Positions 35,301 to 45,061 of a DNA stretch of 64,000 bases are shown here, piece by piece (the first letter of the stretch is position 1; each line of letters starts with the position of its first letter). The notes under the pieces were generated by a model. The model searched no databases. It saw only the letters and a list, made by a program, of their open reading frames with translations, and was not told the origin of the DNA. The position numbers and the translations under genes are program-made. The DNA is taken from the NCBI GenBank assembly GCA_003117195.1, contig BDSI01000012.1, positions 744,001 through 808,000 of the forward strand. The letters are read 5' to 3'. This DNA is from Eudorina sp. 2006-703-Eu-15. Lineage: Eukaryota; Chlorophyta; Chlorophyceae; Chlamydomonadales; Volvocaceae.

Positions 35301-37841
35301 CAGGGGAGCTCTTCCGGCGGCAAGAGCCGCAGCAAGCAGGCCCCGCCGTCGGACATGAGCCAGCTCGGATGCAGATGGGCAACGTGGAGAATCTGTGAAC
35401 CAGTGCCCGGTAAGGGCTTGCCCGGGTTGCTTCGCTGAACACGCTGCGTGGCCTTATAACGCTCGACTGTACAGTACCCGCCCTGCCCATCGGCTGCTAT
35501 CAGCAATCCGCCGGAACTCACCGGAACCCCCTGCCCCATGTGCCATGCCGCCCCCTTTCCTGTCTGCTCTGCAGCGGCAAGGACGCCCCCGCCCATATCC
35601 AGTTCGAGGCCACCACAACCATGAGCGGCTGCACGTCCTTTGATTAACGAACACCTTTCCTTGCTTGCGCCCCTCCTGCTCGGACCTCTCCTTCGCTCCG
35701 CCGCACGCACTCCCCACGCCGTCGCCCTTTCCACCGACGAGAAATGCTACCCTCCCCCCCCCACACAAACCCATGCGTCCGCCCGCCCCCTTCCTCCCCT
35801 TCCCACAATCAACCGCGCCCACCAAAGCGCCCCGCCCCTCCTCCCGCCATCGCGACCCCCTTCCCTCCCCCAACGCGCATCGCATCACCCACCTGCGACC
35901 TGAGCTTGGTGAGCACGTCCCGCTCCCGCATCAGCTCCTCCAGCTTCTTCTTCTCCGTGTCCACCTCCTTCTGCTTCCCTTCCAGGTCACGCTCCAGCTG
36001 GCTCAGCTCGCCGCGCAGCTGGTCGCGCTCGCGCTCCACCTCGGACCGCTGCTCCTCCAGCTGCTTGGTCTTCTTCATGGTCTGCTCGCGGAGCTTGTTG
36101 ACGCGGCTCGCCTCCTGCTTAATGGCCGCGATCTCCTCCTCCTTGACCTTGAGCTCAACCTGCTTGGCGGAGTTCTCCGCCAAAAGCTGCGTGTTGGTGT
36201 GGATCTGCTCCTCCAGGTCGTGGTGCAGCTTCTGCATCTTCTCGTTGAGCAGGTTGTACTCCTTCTGCACCTTCTCCGTCGCCAGCTTGCTCTCGCGCAG
36301 CATCTGCTCCAGCTTGGCGACCTGCTCCTCCGTCGCCGTCACCTGCAGCTGCTTCTGCTTGATCTCCGAGCTGCGCACCTCGAGCTGCTGCCGCAGCTCC
36401 TTCATCTCCTTCTCCATGCGCTCCTTCTTCCGGATCTCGCGCTCCGCCTCCGCCTTCTTCTCCGCCACCGCGTCCTTGAGCTGCTGGATGTCCATCTCCA
36501 GCTGCAGCTTCTCCGTCTCCGCGCCGCGCAGCCGCTCCTGCGTCTCCATCAGGTCGCTCCGCAGCGCCATGATCTGGTCCACCTGCGCGTCGCGCTCCCG
36601 CACCAGGTCCTCCTTCTGCTTGAGCAGCTCGTTGAGCGTGGTCTCCTCGCCGATGGCCAGGCCCGCGCCCTGCTCCACGAGGCGGGTCAGGTTGGCGATC
36701 TCGATCTTGAGCTGCTGGATGGTCTCCTTGGCCTTGGCCTCCTTCTCGTGGCTCGCGTCCACCATCTTCCACGCCTTCTCGATCTCCTTCTTGAGCGCGG
36801 TGATGGTCTGTTGGTCCTCTTCGTTCAGCTTGAGCGCCGTCTGGACCTTTGCGGCGTTGGCCACGATCTCCGCGTTCAGCTCGCGGCATTTCTTGATCAG
36901 CCGCTTCTCGCTCTCTGCGGCGGGCGGAGGAGGGACGGGGGGCGGGGGCGGGGAGGAGGGCGCGGGGGAGCAGCGGGGAGGTCCCTGGTTGGATGTCGAG
37001 GTTCGTAAAGGTGGTTCGCTAGATGGCACCGGGCGCACGGCTGCGTGTGGCAAAGGGTTCCTGGCCCCGAACGCATGGAAACGGCATGTCGGGAGGGCTG
37101 AGTGCGTTGCTGCGGGTGCGGGGCAATCAGTGCCGAGGGAGGGGACTGCTCGGACGGTCCTTCCCGAGTTGCAATGCGCGCGCTGTAGGCGCTCAGTCGG
37201 ATGATGCCTGCAGTCGGCTGCACGGCTGTGCCACCTGGTGCCCGCTGCCCGGCGGACAACCTGCGCTGCGGGTTGATCGTCTGCGACCGCAGGGCGACCT
37301 CAGCAGGTGGCTGTCCGGTCGCACAGCACGACAACCCCGTACGCTGGCGCGGTTCCTCACAACCCGCCGCGCAGCTGCGGGGCTGCATGCCACAGCAAAG
37401 GTATTGCAATGGCGCTTTTGGCGGGGTTAGGCCGTGCCGCCAGAGGAAGGCAGGAGTCGTGCCTCGCCGCTCCGGCACCCGTCCCACCCAAGCCCGCGGC
37501 CGCGGCCCGCACCGTGGGACTTCTTCAGCGCTCTATGGAGTTTTTCATATTCAATCCGGAACCGCTCCAAGCTTTTATCGCCGACGAGCTCTTGGAGCAC
37601 CTGACGGAGTGTGCAAGGCAACGGCAATGACCAGGATTTTTTGGTGACTTTCCAAAAGCACCCAAATTTATCTAATGTGACCATGTACATTGTCCGTAAG
37701 CGTTTATTCGCCTACGCCCACGAGAAGCACGTCCGCGGGAACTTAGTGCAGGCCCACCTCCTGGAAATCACGTTCTAGCGCCTCATAAGCCCTGTTCTCC
37801 AGCTCCTCGCTGGGCTTCACAGGGCCTCCGTCCTCCGCCAT
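32342..37841 (-). CDS. CFAP58: Cilia- and flagella-associated protein 58 (CFAP58/FAP58, CCDC147)
   Basis: Seven exons join in perfect phase: 37841-37758, 37600-37513, 36914-35893, 34884-34696, 34325-34053, 33622-32927, 32596-32342. They give 868 aa against 872 aa in human CFAP58. Diagnostic segments are YEALERDFQEVLQELVGDKS near the N-terminus, then KKEIEKAWKMVD, LKQQQNLYEAVRADRNLYSK, LVRRNDELALLYEKIKIQQS, ENPLNVHRWRKLE, ILARQPGPEVAEQL, and the C-terminal FTGGGF. The protein is almost entirely long coiled coil. CFAP58 is a ciliary axoneme-associated protein; its loss causes malformed sperm flagella in mammals, and it works alongside CCDC146 (MBO2 in Chlamydomonas). The start ATG at 37841 gives an acidic N-terminus like the family. 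All introns are GT-AG. The gene is head-to-head with the CGL160-like gene. Confidence 0.96.
33973..34018. repeat. Second intronic motif (GAAACAGCCCAGGCACACCC)
   Basis: On the CFAP58 sense strand GAAACAGCCCAGGCACACCC lies about 40 bp after the donor of the 33623-34052 intron. Related copies lie near 12310, 21987 and 48485, each in an intron of a different gene. Confidence 0.7.
34326..34447. repeat. Intronic dispersed motif, copies C and D
   Basis: Two copies (34352-34376 and 34398-34447) lie in the 34326-34695 intron of CFAP58, antisense to the gene. On the host strand copy C reads ACCAATTTCCTGTACCCCTC and ends about 25 bp before the 3' splice site. Confidence 0.8.
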
Positions 37842-38402
37842 CCTGAGGTGCGGATTCGGGACCTACTAAAGAGTAGCCTGCATCCACAGTTTCGTTGAGT
37901 AGCCTTTGGAAATTTAAGCGCACAGGACGTATGAGCGTAAGTTGCTACAACGGAAACAACATTCTATGGAGCACTAGCGGCGCTCCAGACAGAAACAGTC
38001 CAATGTCGCGCACCGTATTCGGGTGTACGTCGGCACCCAACCTTTTGTCATGAGCTTCCTAAGCGCTGTTTGAATGCGTTGTAGTAACCTTTACGCCTGA
38101 CAATTGGGCTACACTGGTCGACACGTGCAGTTGACACAGAGGGAAAACCTCGCTGACCCAAAATGGCTTGCTCTTTAAGGGTGGCCTCTGCACATTCCAG
38201 GTGCGGTAATATAAACTCAGTAGCGCCGATTCAATCGTGGTTTTGTCAAACTTTGCGATAAATGTTTTTTATTGGCGTGAACTTGCACTCAGGACGTCCT
38301 GCCCACCGTCTACCTCGGGACGACAGCCGATTGTCGTTGTCCCTATGACATCTAGAGCTCAACCATTTGGTCAGCGCAGCCGCCACCTAAGGTAACAGCA
38401 AA
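37842..38402. promoter_or_regulatory. Divergent promoter region of CFAP58 and the CGL160-like gene
   Basis: 561 bp separate the two ATGs. If both models start here, this interval carries both promoters. It is AT-richer than flanking exons. An acceptor-like TTGCAG immediately after the plus-strand ATG (38412-38417) leaves open that the CGL160-like gene has an earlier exon within this interval. Confidence 0.4.
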
Positions 38403-40466
38403 ATGTCCCTTGCAGGCGGACGTCCTTCTGTTCCTTTAAGCCAATTGGGTTATAACACGTACAGGGCATTTGCTGGGGAGGAATATGCGTCGACACGGCG
38501 GGCAGATGAGGAGTACATGAAGGCAAGCCAGCCGCAGCGCTTGCACGGTTCCGTTGGCCCGTCACAGTCGCCGCAACACCCTTCCCCGCACAGACGCGGA
38601 ATTTGATAATACAATTGCGCTTGTGACTGATCATATCTTGGCCCGTTGATGGTTCTCTGTGAAGTTCCGCGATTGATGGCTGCGCTGTTATTGGTCCAGC
38701 GACCCGGCTAATCACAGCAGAAGGCGAACGTCCACAATATGGGACGCATAGATGCGCGCTCCCAGCAGCTGCGTGCTCAGGTTCCGTGTGTCTCTTTCCT
38801 CGGCTCCATCCCACCTCGTGGGCCCTGTCTCTGTCCCCCACTCCCCGATCCGCTTGGCGCGAGCAGGAGTACCAGGGCCTTAAGGACCAGCTTCATGACA
38901 ACACGCGGAAATGCGGGGCAGCTGTCGCCGCGTACCTCCTACTGACAGTCGACGGGCAGGTGCGGGCCACGGGCCGGCAAGCAGGTCAGGGCAGATGTGC
39001 GGGCCAAACGCGGGCCCCGCCAACGTCGTGCCGTTGCAGCGCCCCACCGAAGATTTCCGTGTGCGATCCGCATTGGAGCACAAAGGGTTCCGGAGCGCGC
39101 CCGCGGCTCTACGGCACGACGGCCTCTGTCCACATGGAGTTTTCAGTTCCTCAGTACCCAATGCCACAGGATAGCCACAACAGTCCCCGCTCTCTCCCCC
39201 TCCCTTTTCCTCTTCCGCGTTCCCCCGGACAGGCGTCGCTGTGCGCCCTGCTGGGCACAGCTGCGGGATACGGCTACCTCTCCCTGCTGTACCGGCACGT
39301 GGACAGCTACAGGGGTGACACGGTGGTGCCCATGGTGGAGGCGGACAAGGTGTGTGGGCCGGGGGTATTGTGGGGTGCTGTCGCAGATGTGCTTGGAGAG
39401 GTTGGGGCCGCCAACCAGACATTGATGGTACGACAATGGCGTGGCGACACTTGAGCCGGGGCAGCTAGGGTCCTGCGGGGCGAGCGGTGGATTCGATGCG
39501 GCAGCCACCGGTGGGGACCTTGCCGGCCGCGTGGGCTCCTGCGGTGAGCGCCGGTGGATGGGGTACGGCAGTACTGCGGGCGCCAGTTTGCAACCCGGCG
39601 CGACCGCCTGGCAGAGCGGCCGGCGCGTCAATTTGGTGGGGCCCCGCCGGCCCGGCAGTGTTATTGGAGGTTCCCGCGGGCTGTGCAGTCGCTGGCAAGG
39701 GGTACGAGGCCGCGCGGCTGAGGGCACAGTGGGTGATCTCCAGCTGCGGCTGGCAGACTGTCCAGAAATTGCGATGGGCAGCGAGGTAGGGAGCCGCGCA
39801 CCACGCGACGGCGATCGACTGAGAGGGGGCGGGGCGGGGAGGATGCGACACCTTCGACCCTGGATGGCTGGGTGTGCAGGGAGGGGTGGTCGCAGCTTTC
39901 CGCTCGCCGCAGAAACCCCCTAGGTCCCCACAGTTCAGTCCCCACAGTTCTCTTTCCCCACATGCACTCGCACACGCGCCAGTTTGCCTGGTACTTACCT
40001 TGTGTCTGGGCGGTTCGGGCGGGTTTATCGCTAAGCACATTCACGCCCGCTCGCGCGGGGTGTATTCCCCCTCCCCCCCGCCCCGACGTCAGATCGACAA
40101 CACACTGCTCCGACGGGTGGCCAAGGTGGGGTGTGCCTACCAACAGGCCCTCCGACCCCGACTGCTGGTGCCGGTGGCGCTGGCGGCTCTGGCGGCCGCC
40201 TACAACCGCATCGCTGGACCGGAGGGCTCCCTGGACTTGCTGCATCAGGGCTGCCTTCTGGCCGGCTTCCTGTCGTACAAGCTAGCGCTGCTGATCAAAT
40301 TGGTGGACGACTTGACGCCCAAGGTGTGTGGGTGGACGGAAGGGCTGACGGGCAGGGAGGTGGAGTGACGGGCAGGGCGGCAAGGGGATAAACACGAAGA
40401 AAGCCCAAACACAAGGGGCGCCGAGTGTGTGTGTGTAAAAGATACCTGAGCCGCGAGAAGCGAAGT

Positions 40467-40504
<38 letters not shown>

Positions 40505-41854
40505 CAAAGAGAAAAGCTGAGCCGCGAACAAGCAGACCCGTGTCCAGCAATGCAACCGACGACTGAGACCGAGACCAGAGTTACCAATATGCCAGGGCGA
40601 AATATGTCGTCCATAAGGAGTCCCAAGGTGGTGTAGGCCGTGATGCTGCAGCGCCCCGTATCGTTGTCGAGCGCCGGTGGGCGCCGGGACGCCAGCAGAA
40701 GCAGCGGCTATGACGTCGTAGGCTAATGCAGATGAAAACTCTACTAAGCTACCTACTGATACTAAGGTGCAGCAAAAGCAAGGGCGTATGCGTCAACAGC
40801 GCGTGCAATGCCGACAGCAAGCAAGTGCCCGGCACAACCGTCCCAGCCCGTGCAGAAGGAAAAGATACTGACCTGAATGCAGAAACGGGAGCACCAAGCG
40901 AAGCAGCACCGTCAGTGGTTAGCGAAGCGAAGTCGGAGGACATGCAAGGCGGATGGCAAGACAGGGACACACGTGAGCGCGACGGTCCTAAAAGTTGTGT
41001 GTGTGTGTGTGTAATAGAGAACTGAGCCGCGAGAAGTGAAGTCCAGCGCAGTAGCCGATGGTGGCGATGGAAACATAAGATACCCGGAACCCGCCCGAAT
41101 TACCGAAAACCTTGACGGAAGTGACTGGTGAGGGCGTAGCAGGCGATATATATACGTTGACGGAGCCGCCGTTGACAGTTGACCGAGGCGGGCGCCAGAG
41201 GTCCAGTAGCAACCGCCAGCGGAAAGACTGACGTAGCGCAGTCTAAACAAATGACTAGTTGAGCTAACCTATTTAATCTATACTAATGCAACAAAGCAGG
41301 GGTTGGGTGCGTCCACAACGCGTGCAATGCCGACAGCAAGCGTGTGTGTTATTTAAGCAGGCAGAACAGGAGTGCGTGACATGCGAGGGGCCAAGTGGCG
41401 CCCAATAGTTTGCCCGTAATCGTATATAGTATACCCATTGCCCGACCCATATAATAAACAAAAGGCTGTAATGAACCGTTACAAGGTGGACCCGTATCCC
41501 GACCGGGTGTTCCAACGGGCCCAGATAGCTCGTAGGTGCCTCGTCTGATCAACCCCTACCAATGACTGCGCACCCATCCTCCATCACCCGCGGGGGGGTC
41601 ACGCAGCCATACCGGCCACTACACCAGGTTACCAGCGCGCCAGGATTGCCTCTCCTGGAAACCGCGCCAGACCCGCCTAATCACACGGCGGTGAGGGGAC
41701 GGGGAAAAGGCTGCGGTGTCGGAAGAACGCTGTCGATTTGGCGCGCTGTTAGTTGTTGTCGCGGCGTCGCGGAAGACTACCAGCTGGTGCGGGTCGGCTG
41801 CCTTGGCCACACAGACTCACACCACAATGCTGTGCGTGCGTGCGATCCTCTCGT

Positions 41855-41936
<82 letters not shown>

Positions 41937-42724
41937 GCAAAGAAGCCAGACCCAAGGATGTGTGTGCATTTATGGAGGACTGCGCCTTGTGTGTATCAGA
42001 GAACCGAGCCGCGAGAAACGAGGAGTCCAGCTCGACCGTCCATGTGTGTGTGTGTTTGTCTCGGAGGCTACCCGGGAAGAGCTCTTGCTGGGTGGGGGAT
42101 GGAGGAGGTCTTGTTGGTCTTGGAGGAGGTCTTGATGGAGGAGGCCTTGTTGGTCCAGAAAAACGTCCGTCCGTGTGTTCGGTGTGTTGAGTTCCTAAAC
42201 CCTCCTGCGGCATGTGCCTCACGCGCAGCTGCCGGGCTGTGTACTGGTCGCTCCTCTCATGAACCTGACCACCCCCTGGCCCCATGCCCAGCCCCTACCC
42301 TGCCGGCGTCCCTTTCCTATCAGCGCCGCCGCCATACATCACCCCTCACCCGCCCGATAACTAAGCCTACCAGTTTCCTATACCCTTAAACCGCCCGATA
42401 AATATGTCAACCAATTTCCTATACCCCTCACCCGCCCGTATCCCCGCCCCTCAGACGTTCGTCGACTCCACGGACACGCGACCCCGGTTGGAGCCGCTGG
42501 ACGACGAGCTGGACCTGTTCGGGCGGCCCAAGCGCCGCACCCTGCGTTTGCCCACGGAGGTGCTGCCAGAGGGGGTGGAGCCGGAGAAGGTGCCGCTGGC
42601 GCAGCTCATCATCGCGGCGGACGGGGAGGCGGAGATGCCCACCACGTCGCCGGCAGGGGCAGGGACAGGGACAGGGGCGGGGGCAGGGGCAGCGCCGCCC
42701 GGGGCGGAGCCGCGGCAGGCGTGA
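38403..42724 (+). CDS. CGL160/AtpI-like thylakoid membrane protein (putative CF1Fo assembly factor)
   Basis: Five exons in phase (38403-38522, 38867-38959, 39233-39349, 40093-40323, 42455-42724) give 276 aa. The first intron uses a GC donor (ATGAAG|GCAAGC); the others are GT-AG. Residues about 41-185 resemble the AtpI-type domain of plant CGL160: EYQGLKDQLHDNTRKCGAA, hydrophobic ASLCALLGTAAGYGYLSLLY, the HVDSYRGD region, then RPRLLVPVALAALAAAYNRI and LLAGFLSYKLALLIKLVDD. CGL160 is a thylakoid protein that helps assemble the c-ring and CF1Fo ATP synthase in plastids. The identification is from remembered family features and is moderate. The C-terminal tail (LDDELDLFGRPKRRTLRLPT...) is hydrophilic. 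No classical transit peptide is visible, so the 5' end may be incomplete. The last exon is duplicated at 57486-57716. Confidence 0.6.
40434..42030. repeat. Cluster of (GT)n-linked repeat units in intron 4 of the CGL160-like gene
   Basis: Four copies of a unit resembling AACTGAGCCGCGAGAAG-GAAGTCCAGC follow or precede (GT)n at about 40445, 40512, 41020 and 42000. The largest (TG)n run is 41859-41933, about 75 bp; another is 40472-40501. The 2.1-kb intron holding them is much longer than others in the window. Confidence 0.8.
42366..42454. repeat. Intronic dispersed motif, copies E and F
   Basis: CAGTTTCCTATACCC and ACCAATTTCCTATACCCCTC lie at the 3' end of intron 40324-42454, the second ending about 30 bp before the acceptor CCCCTCAG. 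They have the same orientation relative to transcription as the copies in the two minus-strand genes. Confidence 0.8.
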
Positions 42725-45061
42725 GCTTCGTTGGACGGGTAAACGAGGGAGCAGGTTGGTTTTGCTGATACCGCTGATACCGCTGATGCTGCTGTTGTTG
42801 CGGGTGATGGTGTTCGTGTCGCCATGCGCGTATTGCACTGGTCGTGTGTTTGCACGTTTCGACTGATGTGGTGTTCGTGGTCTGTGTGGATGGCTCGTAG
42901 TCGCGCTGCTTGTGGGGTAGTGCGAAGGTGATGCGTCAGGCGCATCACTGCTGGGCGTTTTTCGGCTGGCGGTTCTGGTTTCGGGGCCTCTTGATGAGAT
43001 CATGGTGATGCTGCACTGTTCTGGCAGCTTCGCGGTGGGTTCGACTAATATTCTTTCTAGCCCAAGTATTTTGACGTCGCTAACCGAACCTCAGGAGGCA
43101 AAGGAGGCACGGGAGAGAGACGCTTGATGACCGACGGCCAGTCTCGACCGAGAGTCGGTGAGAGAGCACCTGAGGGAGTGGCGGAGAGCTGGCGGCTGAG
43201 CGGTTCGCAAGCGGAGGAGCGGCCGCCGGGGTGAGCTGTCCTTGGCGCCTCCCCAGTTCTGACGGATGGCGAAAGGACACTCCGAGAAAGCAAGGCGTAC
43301 TTCGGTAGCCTAAATAAGGGATTGCTTATTCGTTACAAAACGAAGGATCGTCGATTGTCAACGTGCATGTGGAGCGTCAGATATGAGGCACGTGACGTGG
43401 CCTGCTGGCCGCTGGCGGTTGGCTCAGACCACCTGCTCAGCCCAAGAATGCGCATTTTGCAGCTATTGACAAGCGTCGTACGGGGATGCCGTTCGCATTG
43501 GCTGTACGACGGCTCCAGACGCTATACTCCGTGGATGGACGGCGGAGCCGCCGCCGCCGTGTGCGGCCACCTCGGTGAACTGGTGCGGCTACCTCGGTCT
43601 CTCTCGCCCTACAATTCATCCATAAATGCATCCCCCGTCAACCGCGCAAACTACAATCCGAGATGAGGTGAACAGCTCGCAAGTTTGTTTGCACGCACGT
43701 CTACTCGGGGCCACTGCAAGCCCTCGTCGACTTGGTCTCTTGATCAGATCACCGGCAGTACAGGGCAGTACATGGTGTACCGACGGCAGCCCGAGCACGC
43801 GGACGGTACGGCAATTCTTGCAAACCATGGCCTCTTATCAGCTCCTGTGAGGACTCGTGTCCGAGGCATACTCCATAAAACCCGCACATCGATATTTGGG
43901 TACGAACGTACGATAGCTGGGCGCCCGGGGCTGAATATTATTGCGAAACATTTACGGGCGGATGTAGCACCCAAAACGGCAGGCCCCGCGACCGGCCCTG
44001 CAGCATTCCACCGTGCCCACGGGAGCACGGGGGTGGTGGACTGGTGGTATAACGAAAGGAAATGTCTACACGGTACACCTGTACACGACGCGCAGAGCCG
44101 CAGACAATGCGCAAGGGCTTCCGGCAGGTACAACACGTTTAGTGATGACGAGGTGCGCGCCACTGCATGTCAGCTTACGCGCCAACGAGACTGTACGATC
44201 CTGACCAAATGTACGACGCGTGTTCATTATTATTATATCGTTAAGCTAGCAAGGCTCAAAAACCGATACAAAGTGCCTTGTAAGCGGTTTTCCATCCGTC
44301 AAATCCATAATCACGAAGATGGACCTGACTTTTGAAATGTGTAACCCTTAAGTTATCAGTACAACCCGCGCGCCGCACGCGTCCGTGGCCCCCCCAGACG
44401 GGGCCATTCGAGGTCAGGGCCAAGCATCAGTTGTACGACCCAAACCCGCCTCCAATTATTTAATGTCTAGAGCATTGCCGCGGGTCGCTACCCAAGCACT
44501 TCTTATTTCATACGAAAGGAATTCGCGTGCAGCGCCATAAGGAAAGCATTCAGTGAGGGGGTGAGGGGGTGACTGTACACGACGAAGCATATACACATAC
44601 GCATGTACGACAACAGTGCCGTTGTACATCAGTTCGCCGCCTCCGACGGGCCCATGGGAACTTGTACGGCGCCTTGGGTATATCGTACAGCTCGTATCTA
44701 AGGCGCCGCCAGTCGCTACTTGAACCCATGGAACATTTCGACACATGCCTTGGCAGCCGTCGACCCACCCGACCACACAGCTGTACCTCAGCCTACCCCT
44801 ACCACCCTCTTCTCCCCGCGCTGCAGGCAGCTCGGCTCCCCAGGTGTGGCGGCCGCGCTGTCCTCCTCGGGTACCCGGATCACTCGTTGCGCGTGTGTCG
44901 CTGCGGTGTCCCGATCCTGCCTCCATGCCTCCTCGGGGCAGAAGCTGCCTCCACCTCAGCCCGCCGTGAGCTGCGCCATTGAGCCTCGCCAACATCGGCC
45001 GTTCCCGCGCCCGCTTCCTCCCCTCCGTTCCGTGCCGTACTATGTCGTACTGTACCGCACC
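42725..45061. other. Tail-to-tail intergenic region; source of the 57-58 kb duplicate
   Basis: Between the CGL160-like gene (+) and the channel-hemerythrin gene (-), with no gene recognised. Blocks at about 43330-43440, 43480-43600 and 43680-44010 reappear in decayed form at 57760-58540 (for example GAAGGATCGTCGATTG and GGTTGGCTCAGACCACCT). The rest has only chance frames. Confidence 0.45.

Noticed and set aside
36155..36889. 244-aa Gly/Arg/Ala-rich minus-strand frame overlapping CFAP58
   Set aside because: Out-of-frame shadow of CFAP58 exon 3, which matches the known protein residue for residue in the proper frame.
39660..39790. Extra exon of the CGL160-like gene (frame with YEAARLRAQWVISSCGW)
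   Set aside because: The flanking acceptor and donor do not preserve phase with the neighbours, and direct joining of 39349 to 40093 is in phase and matches the family layout.
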